Below, piece after piece: positions 28,792 through 44,711 of a DNA stretch of 64,000 bases; positions within the stretch are counted from its first letter, which is position 1; each line of letters begins with the position of its first letter. The notes beneath the pieces are model-generated. The model was not told where the DNA came from and did no database searches. It saw only the letters and a program-made list of their open reading frames with translations. The position numbers and the translations under genes are program-made. The stretch comes from Solirubrobacterales bacterium. Lineage in GTDB: Bacteria; Actinomycetota; Thermoleophilia; Solirubrobacterales; 70-9. Where the stretch lies: positions 1,240,001-1,304,000 of the forward strand of contig JADJRQ010000001.1 of assembly GCA_016712175.1 (NCBI GenBank). The letters run 5' to 3'.

Positions 28792-28813
28792 TATCAGCTT
28801 TGGGCGGCGGTGC

Positions 28814-28843
28814 TTGTGCCCGGGGCCTTTGAAGTGTTATTAT
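28814..28843 (+). promoter_or_regulatory. Candidate rpoB promoter
   Basis: TTGTGC (28814-28819) and TATTAT (28838-28843) with an 18-base spacer, ~85 bases before the rpoB start and downstream of the terminator and repeats. It would let rpoBC be transcribed independently of rplJL. Confidence 0.5.
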
Positions 28844-28928
28844 CCGTCGTTGCGCGTCAAGTACGCCGTTTTCGCCACTGCCGCGCCCATTCACGTGAAC
28901 CTCTGACCCCCTTGAGGAGTTGCCAACC

Positions 28929-36484
<7,556 letters not shown>

Positions 36485-36516
36485 GTCTTGCTGCCACGCA
36501 GTTGAGTGTTACGTCG

Positions 36517-36544
36517 AAAGGGCGGCCCGGAAGGGCCTCCCTTT
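36517..36544 (+). terminator. rpoC terminator
   Basis: Hairpin AAAGGG-c-GGCCC, loop GGAA, GGGCC-t-CCCTTT: an 11-bp stem with one internal mismatch, 32 bases after the rpoC stop, followed by a weak T-rich stretch (TTTCTCGTT). Confidence 0.7.
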
Positions 36545-36559
36545 CTCGTTGAGGCCTGA

Positions 36560-36702
36560 GGTGGCGGGCAGTACCCGGGAACGACCTGGACGCGCCTGGA
36601 CTTCGTCGACGCTCGCACGGCTTGCTCATTGACAGAAGTCAAATCGCTTCACCGGCTCGCTTCTCCTCGCCAGCCACGCCCAGGACGTCCCCGTGCACCA
36701 CC
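36560..36702 (+). repeat. Non-coding ~145-bp interspersed element, copy 1
   Basis: It starts GGTGGCGGGCAGTACCCGGG and ends GTGCACCACC. It matches 43161-43304 with about nine mismatches over the first ~105 bases and small indels after that. An internal inverted repeat GACTTCGTC / GACAGAAGTC (one-base bulge) is conserved in both copies. No open frame is shared that looks like protein. It resembles a MITE or an extended REP-type repeat. Confidence 0.8.
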
Positions 36703-36835
36703 CGCTTGCATGGCATATGGGGAGGTGATGGCGTTATTGGTGCAAATGCTGCAGTTATCGCAGTCACCCGGGGTAATGCTGGGGTTTCGTGTGCCTCAGC
36801 GGGCTTCGATATCCCGGATTGCCAACTTTGGCGCT

Positions 36836-36841
36836 TATACT
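36836..36841 (+). promoter_or_regulatory. Candidate -10 box
   Basis: TATACT about 50 bases before TTG 36891. No good -35 at 16-18 bases. A short GGCC-paired segment followed by TTTTT (about 36853-36878) lies between box and start and might act as an early attenuator. Confidence 0.3.
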
Positions 36842-36890
36842 TCGATTGTGGACCGGCCCGCTGGGGGACGGCCTTTTTGGGGAGAGCGTT

Positions 36891-38679
36891 TTGAGTTTTC
36901 GACATTCCGCTTGTCTGGCTTCGCTTCTGGTGTTCGTTCTGGGCCTCTTGGGATTCGCGGTGGCCAGCGCCGGAGCGGCACCGAACCCGGTGATGGTTTC
37001 TCCTCCCGGCATCGAGGACCCTTACGCATTCGAGGAGTCGGTCGATGAAAACTACGTCTACTTCAACGATGCCACCGGCCTCCTGCGGGTCACCAACGCG
37101 GGGGCCGTCGAACGGATCACTCCCGGTCGTGCCATATATCTAGCCGATTCCGCACAGGGTGTCGTGGTCCGAAGCTGGGAGTCGCTGGATCCGGCCGATC
37201 AGGGCGGTAACGACCTCTACCTGATTCGCCCGAATGGTGAATCGGTCCTGCTCACCGATGGCTCAGGCACCGAAGACATTGTCAACCTGCCCTGGTCCGA
37301 ATTCGTCGGTCTCACCCCGGACCGCAGAGGCATCCTCATTTGGGCACCGAAGGGTCCGCCCGACAACGACCTGAGATTCGGCTGCACGATCCAGGGATCG
37401 GGCCGCTGTGACCTGCTCGCGTGGCGCGACGGCACTTTTACGGTGCTCGACTATGGGGTGCCCTTCTTTGATTACAACGGGAATTTCTACCGTCGCTGGA
37501 CCGGATACTCGGCCGCCGCCAGCAACGACCTTTCGACGGTCATGGCCGGTGGTGAAATGGTCAACGAAAATGACTTGTCCGACGGAGATCCGGCCGCGGC
37601 AAAGATCTTTCCCACCGGGAAGTCCGACGATGTTCTTCTCGAGCAACATGCAGTTGTCCAGGCGTCACTGGACGGGGAGCGGGCGATCGTAACGAACGTG
37701 ACCTACGGGGACGAATACGAATCGCCATCGCTCTATGAGTGGAACGGGGCAAGCCTGAAGCCGATCAGCTCCGTAGGCAAGGTCGCTGATTTCCTCGGGG
37801 CTTCACCTGATTTGAGCCGGGTCTGGTACCTGATGGAGGCCGGGCAGGCCGGCTACTCTCTCCATTTCTCAGAAAACGGAAAGGACAGAGTCGTAGCCCC
37901 CGATGTCGGCACCGGCATCTTGCCCGATGGCTATGTGGACGACGACTACGCCAAGGTTTCCGACGATGGCAAATCCATCGGGTTCGTCTCCGAGAAGCGG
38001 CTGACCGCCGACGACAAGGAAACGCGCCTTGACGCCTACGTGGCGACCGGTGACGGAGTCCGGCTCGCGTCTCCCGGCACCAAGCAGGATGTGGAGGGAT
38101 GGCATTCGCAAACGGAAGCTTTTCCCAAGAGTGGTGAACGGATCACCTGCGATGACGTCGATGGGGCGAAGGACATTTGCGTCGATGATGGTGGCCGGCC
38201 GGCGCTCGCGACCGCAGGAAGCGACGATTCTTCAGATGCGGACCTCGTCCGGCTGAGACAAAGTGGCGAAGTCGTGTTCTTTACCTAGAAGGCTTGACAA
38301 GAGGGCTGACCCTGAACTCGGTGCCGTCTATCGGGCCAGGGTGACTGGATCTCCTGACTGTCGCCTGGCACGGAAGGATGTGAAGGTTTCGTTCAAGGGC
38401 AAGGCCAGGGTCGCGCGCAGATCCCGGCGACCCAAACGCGGCTTCTTCAAGGTTTCAAGTCCAACTCCGGCGACCTTTCGTATCCAGTCGGTCAAGCGGA
38501 AATCGAAGAAGAAGAAGTTGTTGAAGCGCCGGATCGGTGCCGGCAAGAGCCGGGTGCTGATGCCTTACCTCTCGGCGAAGAAGTTTCGTCCGCGCAAGAA
38601 GTACAAGTTCCTGGTGACCCTGACTGGCAAATACGGGGGAAGTTACAAACGGGGCTTTCGGATCAAAGTTTTTCGCTGA
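36891..38679 (+). CDS. Secreted beta-propeller-like protein with basic tail (frame break near 38285)
   Basis: About 595 residues after removing one base in TTTACCTAG at 38281-38288, which joins GEVVFFT to RRLDKRADPELGAVY. Start TTG 36891 has GGGGAG six bases upstream and opens a signal peptide (CLASLLVFVLGLLGFAVASAGAA). Residues ~30-460 look like a beta-propeller with weak WD40/PD40-style units (VYFNDATGLLRVTNAGAVERITPG, NDLYLIRPNGESVLLTDGSG, SPSLYEWNGASLKPISSVGK, AKVSDDGKSIGFVSEKRLT). The last ~120 residues are strongly basic (RKSKKKKLLKRRIGAGK..KKFRPRKKYKFLVTL). Exported, function unknown. It shares its tail style with four other secreted proteins in the window and precedes a similarly tailed phosphodiesterase. 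Confidence 0.75.
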
Positions 38680-38765
38680 CGGCTCGGCATTCCGCGTGCA
38701 AGGTTGGCTTTGGTTGATACTTGCTCTGTAGCGTTTCGGGAGACTGTGCTGTTCGAAAGGGAGAT

Positions 38766-39962
38766 TTGGGGATTCGTGGGAGATTTGGCGTAGGGCTTGG
38801 GCTGGCTGCCGTTGGGATCGGACTTTTCGTTCCTGCCGGATCATCTGCGGTTGAGATCCACGCTCATCGTGGTGGATCCAACATTGAAGGCCAGGCCGCT
38901 TTCGGCGAGAATTCGATGTCTGCCTTCCGGCACTCGGCGGAGGCCGGTTTCGTGATCGAACTGGACCTCGGTCAGACCTCGGACGGGGTAGCGGTCGTGA
39001 TGCATGACGACGACCTCGACCGAACCACCAATTGCGAAGGAGAGGTTGCCGAGCACATCTGGGCCGATCTCGTTCCGTGTCGGATCGACCGAATCGGCGC
39101 GGGTGATGTTCGCGAGTACCTCGAGCCGGGCGATCCCCGTCTCGAGCCGATCCCGACCCTGGCCCAGGTAATCGACCTGCTCAAGGAGACCGGATCCCGG
39201 GCCAACATCGAAGTCAAGAACTTCGGCCCGACCGGACTTGAGTTTCCCCGGGCGGTCTACAGCCAGCTCGCCGCCTCAGGCCTCCCTTCCAGCCAGGTGA
39301 TCGTGCAGAACTTCGGCGCGTCCAATCTCAAGGAGGCTCCAGCGCTCTACCCAGGGGTCGAGATCTCGAAACTCAGCGTTCACGTGACCGATGAGTTCGA
39401 CCTCTTCGCGGTCGACACCGCGACCGACCTGGGGGCCGAATGGACCTCGCCCCAGTGGCCGATCACGGCAGACTTCGTTACCCGTGCCCATGAAGCACGC
39501 CTCAAGATCGTCCCTTGGACGATCGACGACCCGGCGGACTTGACCGCCGCTGCCGGGCTTGGGGTGGACGCGGTGATTACCGACGATCCCACGCTCGCCG
39601 ACCGTCTGATCGGGCCCAAACCGTCACTCAAGCTTAAGTTGGTGAAAGGACCCAAGCGGAAGCGCCCGGGCGGGACGATCCGGCCAGGCGCTTTCGTTTT
39701 CAACTCGGGCGAAGGCCAGTCGGATCCCGGAGCGCGAGTCAAGATCAAGTTCAGTCGCAAATCGCTGAAGCCCGTCGGTCGGGTCAGCAAGGTGTTGCCG
39801 GCACTAAAGCTGGATGAGGAATACGACACGAACTTTCGGGTGAAGGTTCGGCGAAGGGCGAAGAAGTTCGGGAAGTTCCCGGTTACATTCCGATTCACCC
39901 AGGCGGGCAAGCCGACCATCAAGAAGGTTTTCAAAGTGAAGGTGCTTCGCCCCAGGAAATGA
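38766..39962 (+). CDS. Secreted glycerophosphodiester phosphodiesterase with basic C-terminal domain
   Basis: 398 residues from TTG 38766, next to AGGGAGA. N-terminal signal peptide (FGVGLGLAAVGIGLFVPAGSSA). The GDPD TIM-barrel carries the family residues: HAHRGG at the start, ENSMSAFRHSAEAG, the metal acids in IELDLGQTSDG, the second catalytic His in VVMHDDDLDRTTN, and later VIVQNFG and VPWTIDDPADLTAAAGLGVDAVITDDP. It hydrolyses glycerophosphodiesters to glycerol-3-phosphate and an alcohol, here outside the membrane; wall polymers are possible substrates (inference). Residues ~300-398 are a Lys/Arg-rich beta-type appendix (PKRKRPGGTIRPG, VKIKFSRKSLKPVG, FRVKVRRRAKKFGKFP). Confidence 0.9.
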   Translation: MGIRGRFGVGLGLAAVGIGLFVPAGSSAVEIHAHRGGSNIEGQAAFGENSMSAFRHSAEAGFVIELDLGQTSDGVAVVMHDDDLDRTTNCEGEVAEHIWADLVPCRIDRIGAGDVREYLEPGDPRLEPIPTLAQVIDLLKETGSRANIEVKNFGPTGLEFPRAVYSQLAASGLPSSQVIVQNFGASNLKEAPALYPGVEISKLSVHVTDEFDLFAVDTATDLGAEWTSPQWPITADFVTRAHEARLKIVPWTIDDPADLTAAAGLGVDAVITDDPTLADRLIGPKPSLKLKLVKGPKRKRPGGTIRPGAFVFNSGEGQSDPGARVKIKFSRKSLKPVGRVSKVLPALKLDEEYDTNFRVKVRRRAKKFGKFPVTFRFTQAGKPTIKKVFKVKVLRPRK

Positions 39963-40021
39963 GCGGGGCTTCCTTGCCAGGTCTTTAAGTCAACTGACCT
40001 GAAATCACTAGACTGGCGATC

Positions 40022-41353
40022 ATGAGTTCGAATGGAGCAAAGGTCTGTGTGATCGGGGCGGGGTCTTCTGGCATAACTGCTTGCCAGAAACTGTTGGAGA
40101 AGGGCATCGATTTCGACTGCTTTGAGAAGGGCTCGACGATCGGTGGCAACTGGCGCTACGAGAACGACAACGGCATGTCGGCCGCCTATAAGTCCCTGCA
40201 CATCAACACTTCCCGGCAGATGATGTCTTACGCGGCCTATCCGATGCCGGACGATTACCCGGACTATCCGGACCACTTCCAGATCGCGGAGTACTTCGAC
40301 CACTACGCCGACCACTTCGGGCTGCGCGAGCGGATCGACTTCAACACCGAGGTGACCAGCGTCGACCCGGTCGAAGGTGGCGGCTGGCAGGTCACTTTCG
40401 AAGGCAAGAAGGGCAAGAGCAAGACGCGGGACTACTCCGACGTGCTCGTCTGCAACGGCCATCATTGGGACGCACGCTGGCCGGAGCCGGCCTTCCCCGG
40501 GTCGGACACTTTCGAAGGAACCCAGATGCACGCCCACGACTACCGGACCCCGGAGATCTTCGACGGCAAACGGACCGTGGTGCTCGGCATCGGCAACTCG
40601 GCGACCGACATCGCCGTCGAGGCCTCCCGAACCGCCAAGGAAACCTTCCTCGCGATGCGCCGCGGCGCCTGGATCGTGCCCAAGTACCGGGGAATTCCCA
40701 GCGACAAGGCGACCACCGGACTGATGACCAAGGCGCCGTTGGCCGTTCAGAGCGCCTTCCTGCGCCTGGCCCTGCGGCTGTCAGTCGGTAAGCTCGAGGA
40801 CTACGGACTGCCGAAGCCCGACCACCAGCCGCTGCATGCCCATCCGACAGTATCCGGTGACCTGATCGGCCGACTCGGCCACGGTGACATCACCGTCAAG
40901 CCGAACATCGAGCGGTTCGACGGCGACTCGGTCGTCTTCACCGACGGCACTCGCGAAAAGGCCGACCTGGTCATCTACTGCACCGGTTACCGCATCACCT
41001 TCCCGTTCTTCGACAACGAAGTGATCAGCACCCAGGACAACCAGGTGAACCTCTATCACCGGGTCGCTTCGATCGACCATCCCGGCCTCTACTTCATCGG
41101 CCTGATCCAGCCGCTCGGCGCAATCATGCCGCTGGCCGAGGCCCAGTCCGATTGGGTCACCGACCTGATCTCCGGCGACTGCGTCTTGCCGGACCGTGCC
41201 ACCATGGCCCGCGAGGTCGCCCGGGAACAGTCAGCGATGAAGCGGCGCTACGTCACTTCGAAGCGCCACACGATTCAGGTCGACTTCGATCCTTACTTGC
41301 GCACAATGTCGCGCGAGCGTGAGCGGTCGAGAGTGCGCGCCGGTTCCGGCTGA
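40022..41353 (+). CDS. Flavin-containing monooxygenase (FAD/NADPH-dependent)
   Basis: 443 residues, a normal length. The FAD-binding Rossmann motif is VCVIGAGSSGITACQKLLEKG, followed by GGNWRYEND. An FMO-type motif FEGTQMHAHDYR precedes the NADP-binding GIGNSATDIAVEASR. The second FAD-related motif is DLVIYCTGYRITFPFF. The family oxygenates N- or S-containing compounds or performs Baeyer-Villiger chemistry; the substrate cannot be inferred. Cytoplasmic, no signal peptide. ATG 40022 is preceded by no strong ribosome-binding site. Its last ~60 bases overlap the opposite-strand small membrane protein gene. Confidence 0.92.
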   Translation: MSSNGAKVCVIGAGSSGITACQKLLEKGIDFDCFEKGSTIGGNWRYENDNGMSAAYKSLHINTSRQMMSYAAYPMPDDYPDYPDHFQIAEYFDHYADHFGLRERIDFNTEVTSVDPVEGGGWQVTFEGKKGKSKTRDYSDVLVCNGHHWDARWPEPAFPGSDTFEGTQMHAHDYRTPEIFDGKRTVVLGIGNSATDIAVEASRTAKETFLAMRRGAWIVPKYRGIPSDKATTGLMTKAPLAVQSAFLRLALRLSVGKLEDYGLPKPDHQPLHAHPTVSGDLIGRLGHGDITVKPNIERFDGDSVVFTDGTREKADLVIYCTGYRITFPFFDNEVISTQDNQVNLYHRVASIDHPGLYFIGLIQPLGAIMPLAEAQSDWVTDLISGDCVLPDRATMAREVAREQSAMKRRYVTSKRHTIQVDFDPYLRTMSRERERSRVRAGSG

Positions 41354-41595
41354 CGAACCCGTCCTTCATGCGGGGAGTCGGCGAGCGGATTGGCCCCGCC
41401 ACCATGCGGATTGCGGCGCGGCCCTCTCGGAAATCCTGGCATCGGCCGCCGCCGGCCGGGGCCGTCATTGCCGCCATCGTCTTCGGCAGTTTCGACCTCA
41501 GGCTCCTGGGCAGCCCAATAGAGCAGCCAGATCATCCCGATGACCGGAATCTTCAGAACGATGAGCATGAATAGAATCGGCCAGAGGCTCTCCAC
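41293..41595 (-). CDS. Small single-helix membrane protein
   Basis: 100 residues from GTG 41595. One N-terminal membrane helix (WPILFMLIVLKIPVIGMIWLLYWAAQ) is followed by a polar, Pro/Gly/Arg-rich cytoplasmic tail (GRRRPMPGFPRGPRRNPHGG). It begins three bases after the stop of the HAD-like gene on the same strand, so the two probably form an operon. The 3' end overlaps the flavin monooxygenase gene tail to tail by ~60 bases. No family assignment; the real-gene call rests on helix, start context and spacing. Confidence 0.65.
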   Translation of the reverse strand: MESLWPILFMLIVLKIPVIGMIWLLYWAAQEPEVETAEDDGGNDGPGRRRPMPGFPRGPRRNPHGGGANPLADSPHEGRVRQPEPARTLDRSRSRDIVRK

Positions 41596-41598
41596 GGT

Positions 41599-42114
41599 TC
41601 AAGTGTACCCGGCGCCAATCGTCGCAACCCACATTTCCATGGCCTCGACCTGAGCTTCCTCGAGGCCAATTTGTGGTTCGGTCGGGACCAGCAGGGTGGG
41701 GTGGCCGAGGGACTCCCGCTCCCGGGCCCACTCGAGGCAGCTCTCGTCGAAGGAGTCGTCGATCCAGGCGATTGCGCGATTTTCGGCATAGGCATCCAGC
41801 GGTGCCAGCTTCCAATGGGCTGAGCCGAAGCGCTCCGGAACGGGGCCGCTCCGGTCGAATTCGATCACCGGCAGCGGGCCGATTCCGGTGATGGTCGGCA
41901 GGTGGTCGTTGGCCCGGTCCTGCCAGCCAGTCGCCCAGACCAGTTCGAAGGTTGTCGAGAGCCGGTCGAGCCGCGGACCAGCCTCGACCGAGATCACATG
42001 CGGAGTGCCGTCAATCAATTCGAACCGGTAACCGGGTCCGGAAGGAGTCTCATCAAAACCAAAGAGACTGATCACACCGTCAACATCCACGGCAAGGAGG
42101 GGTTTGTCCTGCAT
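41599..42114 (-). CDS. HAD-like domain protein
   Basis: 171 residues from ATG 42114 (MQDKPLLAVDVDGVISLFG). The open frame continues upstream to 42306, but that part is non-coding repeat. HAD motif I appears as LLAVDVDGV. A later segment ELVWATGW..RANDHLP and the acidic motif AIAWIDDSFDESCLEWA resemble the HAD-type domain found in small Asp-based phosphatase-like or RNA-repair-associated proteins. The substrate is unknown; cytoplasmic. Divergent from rpsL across a ~175-bp region holding a palindromic repeat. Confidence 0.82.
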   Translation of the reverse strand: MQDKPLLAVDVDGVISLFGFDETPSGPGYRFELIDGTPHVISVEAGPRLDRLSTTFELVWATGWQDRANDHLPTITGIGPLPVIEFDRSGPVPERFGSAHWKLAPLDAYAENRAIAWIDDSFDESCLEWARERESLGHPTLLVPTEPQIGLEEAQVEAMEMWVATIGAGYT

Positions 42115-42165
42115 AGAGCCATGATCCCAGTTCGGCAAAGTAAGCTCTGGCTGGCAAGGAGTAAA

Positions 42166-42215
42166 GCCGGGAATATCCGCGATCGTACCCACGTACCTGA
42201 GCTGATATTCCCGGC
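42166..42215 (+). repeat. Palindromic repeat A, upstream of rpsL
   Basis: A perfect 12-bp inverted repeat, GCCGGGAATATC / GATATTCCCGGC, encloses CGCGATCGTACCCACGTACC (itself with GTAC-ccac-GTAC) and TGAGCT. A diverged copy lies at 43451-43504 beyond rpsG, so the two copies bracket rpsL-rpsG in direct orientation. Confidence 0.75.
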
Positions 42216-42288
42216 CGTCGACGAAGCCAGGCGAGCTCAGGACGTCCCCGGGCGCCGCTTCCTCAAGGTTTCTGTAACATGCGTCGCC

Positions 42289-42684
42289 GTGCCTAATACC
42301 AATCAACTTGTACGCAAGGGTCGCAAAAGGCCCAAGAAGAAGGTCACTACCCCTGGTCTCAAGTCAGGGCAGGGTAACGGGAAGAAAGTCTCCGCTCCTC
42401 AGAGGCGCGGCGTCTGTACCCGTGTTGCGACCGTCACTCCGAAGAAGCCGAACTCGGCCCTGCGGAAGATTGCGCGTGTTCGCTTGGCCCACGGCATGGA
42501 AGTAACGGCTTATATCCCCGGAGAAGGACACAATCTCCAGGAGCATTCCGTCGTCCTGATCAGGGGCGGTCGAGTCAAGGATCTTCCCGGCGTTCGTTAC
42601 AAGGTTGTACGTGGCACGCTCGACGCGGCTGGAGTTTCCGACCGCAAGCAGGCTCGCTCGCGCTACGGAGTGAAGGCAAGCTAG
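42289..42684 (+). CDS. rpsL: 30S ribosomal protein S12
   Basis: 131 residues from GTG 42289 (PNTNQLVRKGRKRPKKK). The longer open frame upstream is not conserved. Decoding-centre loops are intact: TPKKPNSALRK and GGRVKDLPGVRYK, with lysines at both streptomycin-resistance positions, so the protein looks wild type. S12 monitors codon-anticodon pairing in the A site. It overlaps rpsG by one base (TAG/GTG). Upstream context is a palindromic repeat; the ribosome-binding site is weak (AAGG). Confidence 0.96.
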   Translation: MPNTNQLVRKGRKRPKKKVTTPGLKSGQGNGKKVSAPQRRGVCTRVATVTPKKPNSALRKIARVRLAHGMEVTAYIPGEGHNLQEHSVVLIRGGRVKDLPGVRYKVVRGTLDAAGVSDRKQARSRYGVKAS

Positions 42685-43154
42685 TGGCACGCCGTTCCGC
42701 AGCAACGATTCGGCCGGTTGAGGCCGATACCAAGTACCGCAGCCGTCTGGTCCAGCAGATGATCAACAAGGTCATGCTCCACGGCAAGAAGTCGACCGCC
42801 GAGCGCATCACCTATGACGCCCTCGCAATCGTCGCCGAGCGCTCCGGTGAAGACGCCGTCGAGACCCTCGAGGAAGCGATCAAGCAGCTCACCCCCGCAC
42901 TTGAAGTCCGGTCCCGCCGAGTCGGCGGCGCCACCTACCAGGTGCCGGTCGAAGTACCGGCCCGCCGCGCGAAGACGCTCGCCGTCCGCTGGCTCGTCGA
43001 CTTCGCCCGCAACCGCAACGAGTACGCGATGTCGGAAAGACTCGCCAACGAGATCCTCGACGCAACCAAGCAGCAGGGTTCGGCCTGGAAGCGCAAGGAC
43101 GACATCTTCCGCATGGCCCAGGCCAACAAGGCCTTCGCCCACTACCGCTGGTAG
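42684..43154 (+). CDS. rpsG: 30S ribosomal protein S7
   Basis: 156 residues, the standard length. Family blocks: KYRSRLVQQMINKVMLHGKKSTAERITYDAL, the beta-hairpin region SRRVGGATYQVPVEV, and the C-terminal helix segment MAQANKAFAHYRW. S7 nucleates assembly of the 30S head near the E site. GTG 42684 shares a base with the rpsL stop. Normally fusA follows at once; here a repeat element begins 6 bases later and fusA lies 3.3 kb downstream. Confidence 0.97.
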   Translation: MARRSAATIRPVEADTKYRSRLVQQMINKVMLHGKKSTAERITYDALAIVAERSGEDAVETLEEAIKQLTPALEVRSRRVGGATYQVPVEVPARRAKTLAVRWLVDFARNRNEYAMSERLANEILDATKQQGSAWKRKDDIFRMAQANKAFAHYRW

Positions 43155-43160
43155 GGCTGA

Positions 43161-43304
43161 GGAGGCGGGCAGCGCCCGGGAACGACCTGGGCGCGCCTGG
43201 ACTTCGTCGACGCTCGCACGGTTCGCTCATTGACGAAAGTCAAATCGCTTCGCCGGCTCGCTTACTTCTTGCCAGCACGCCCAGAGTCCCGGGTGCCCGC
43301 CACC
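43161..43304 (+). repeat. Non-coding ~145-bp interspersed element, copy 2 with terminal inverted repeats
   Basis: The left end GGAGGCGGGCAGCGCCCGGG is the reverse complement, with a small gap, of the right end CCCGGGTGCCCGCCACC. These ~17-20-bp terminal inverted repeats frame an interior that matches 36560-36702. Internal stems: GCGCCC/GGGCGC near the left end and GACTTCGTC / GACGAAAGTC. It begins 6 bases after the rpsG stop codon. Confidence 0.82.
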
Positions 43305-43450
43305 AGGTCACTGCACGGAAAGGCGAGTCTCCGGAGGTCGGAGGGCCGCGATCCGGGCCACCTGTCCCTCAGCGCTTCGGCGCTGACCCTCCTGGGCTCC
43401 CGTGGCTTGGTGGGCCGGGGGCTGCCTGCGAGCGGGCTCTCGGCAGAGAA

Positions 43451-43504
43451 GCCCAGGAATATCCGCGATCGATACCTCCGGCACTTGAGCTGATATTCCC
43501 AGGC
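43451..43504 (+). repeat. Palindromic repeat B, downstream of rpsG
   Basis: The core GGAATATC / GATATTCC with shared interior CCGCGATCG and TGAGCT matches repeat A at 42166-42215. The outer arms differ (GCCCA.., ..CCAGGC). It lies just before the 3' end of the solute-binding protein gene. Confidence 0.7.
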
Positions 43505-43524
43505 GCCCACTGTCCAGGCGCCGC

Positions 43525-44711
43525 TTACTCGGGCGGGAGTTCTTTCACCAGCTTGAAGCCGCCCTGTCCGTCCATTTGGACGATCCAGATCGGTTGGACT
43601 ACGTCGTGGTCCTTGGTGAAGCTGAAGTCGCCGAGCGGGGTTTCTTCGTGTACCCCTTCGAGTGCTCCCTTCAGGAGCTTGCGGTCGGATGCGACATCCT
43701 GTTCGCCGAGTACGAGGCCGGCTTCTTTGGCCGCTTCAGCCAGCAGCTCGACTCCGGTGTAGGCCTGGGCCGCGAACTGGTCGGGGTCCATGCCGTACTC
43801 GTCCTTGTATTTCTCGATGAAGTCCTTGTTCTCGGCCGAATCGTTGCCGGCGTACCAGGCTGCGGCGCTCTGCGAGCCGCTGCCGAGATTGCCGGCGGCC
43901 GCTGAGGTCGAGAGGGAGTTGAAGGCGTTACCTCCGAGGATCTGGCCGGCGAATCCATTGCTCCGCAGGTCCTTGATGATTTCGACGACCACTTCACCGG
44001 AAGAGGCAGCGACCATGACCGCGTCCGGGTTCTGCTTGATCACTTCTTTCATGCCGACCGGATACGTCGTGTCTGCGACCACCTCGACGTCGTGCGTCTT
44101 GAATGCCTGCTTTGCGGTGTCGGCCGAGCTGGCTCCGAACGGATCTTCGGCGGGGTGGAGGATCGCTGCGGTCTTCGGCACTCGCTGCGTCCGGCGTATT
44201 CACCGATGTTTGCCGGGATGGCCTCGGCCTCACCGAGTGAGTTCCGAAAGATGTAGTCACAGGGATAGGGACAGTCGCCGACGATCCCAGGGCCGGTGTT
44301 CGAAACGGCAAGCACCGGGGTCTTCGCGGTGTTGGCCACCGGGTCGGCCTCGGCTGCCGCGTTGGAGAAAGTCGGGCCGAGTACGGCAAGCATGTCGTCC
44401 TTCACCAGGGTCTTCATGTTCCCGGCGGACTTGGCCGGATCAGCCTTGTCGTCCATCTGGGTCAACTCGATCCGGGCGCCATCGATTCCTTCGTCGCCGT
44501 TGATCTCCTTGATCGCGAGCTTGGCGCCGTTGACCTGTTGAGGACCGAACGCCGCTCCGGCGCCGGTCTTCGAGAAGATCGAGCCGATCTTGACGGTCTT
44601 GCCGGAAGAGGCGGAGTCGTCGGACGAATCGTCGCTTCCACAGCCGGTCATGACCAGGGCGCTGGTTGCCAGTAGGGCGGCGAGGACGGGAAAGGGCCGA
44701 ACCAGCTTCAT
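43525..44711 (-). CDS. Branched-chain amino-acid-type ABC solute-binding lipoprotein (frame break near 44198)
   Basis: About 395 residues after restoring one missing base near 44196-44200, which joins GEYAG to TQRVPKTAAILHPAED. Signal peptide with lipobox (VLAALLATSALVMTGCGSDD). The mature part is a type-1 periplasmic-binding fold of the LivJ/Peripla_BP_6 kind (VKIGSIFSKTGAGAAFGPQQVNGAKLAIKEIN, VLAVLGPTFSNAAAEADPVAN, FRNSLGEAEA, then VAASSGEVVVEIIKDLRSNGF and AAQAYTGVELLAEAAKEAG). The ligand is unknown. No LivH/M permease or LivG/F ATPase is adjacent; instead two related membrane proteins lie upstream. Its ATG overlaps the stop of the preceding membrane-protein gene. Confidence 0.87.

Larger units (their letters stand above)
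36485..36890 (+). other. 406-bp gene-free region after rpoC
   Basis: No convincing gene. It contains the rpoC terminator (36517-36544), one copy of the 145-bp inverted-repeat-ended element (36560-36702), and a putative -10 box (36836-36841) for the next gene. The remaining ~130 bases show no feature I recognise. Confidence 0.6.
43155..43524 (+). other. 370-bp gene-free region after rpsG
   Basis: No gene. It holds the second copy of the ~145-bp element (43161-43304), a short hairpin CAGCGC-ttcg-GCGCTG at about 43371-43386 with a stable UUCG-type loop, and palindromic repeat B (43451-43504), up to the stop codon of the opposite-strand solute-binding protein gene. Confidence 0.65.

Noticed and set aside
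36560..36702. A short conserved peptide encoded by the repeat element (frames ending SSTLARLAH and SSTLARFAH)
   Set aside because: The shared translation follows from DNA identity; there is no start site, and substitutions do not favour synonymous positions.
41902..42288. N-terminal extension of rpsL seen as one long open frame
   Set aside because: S12 is complete from GTG 42289; the upstream frame is opposite the HAD-like gene and the palindromic repeat.
42115..42306. N-terminal extension of the HAD-like protein
   Set aside because: It covers the palindromic repeat, and motif I (LLAVDVDGV) follows directly after ATG 42114, where such proteins normally begin.
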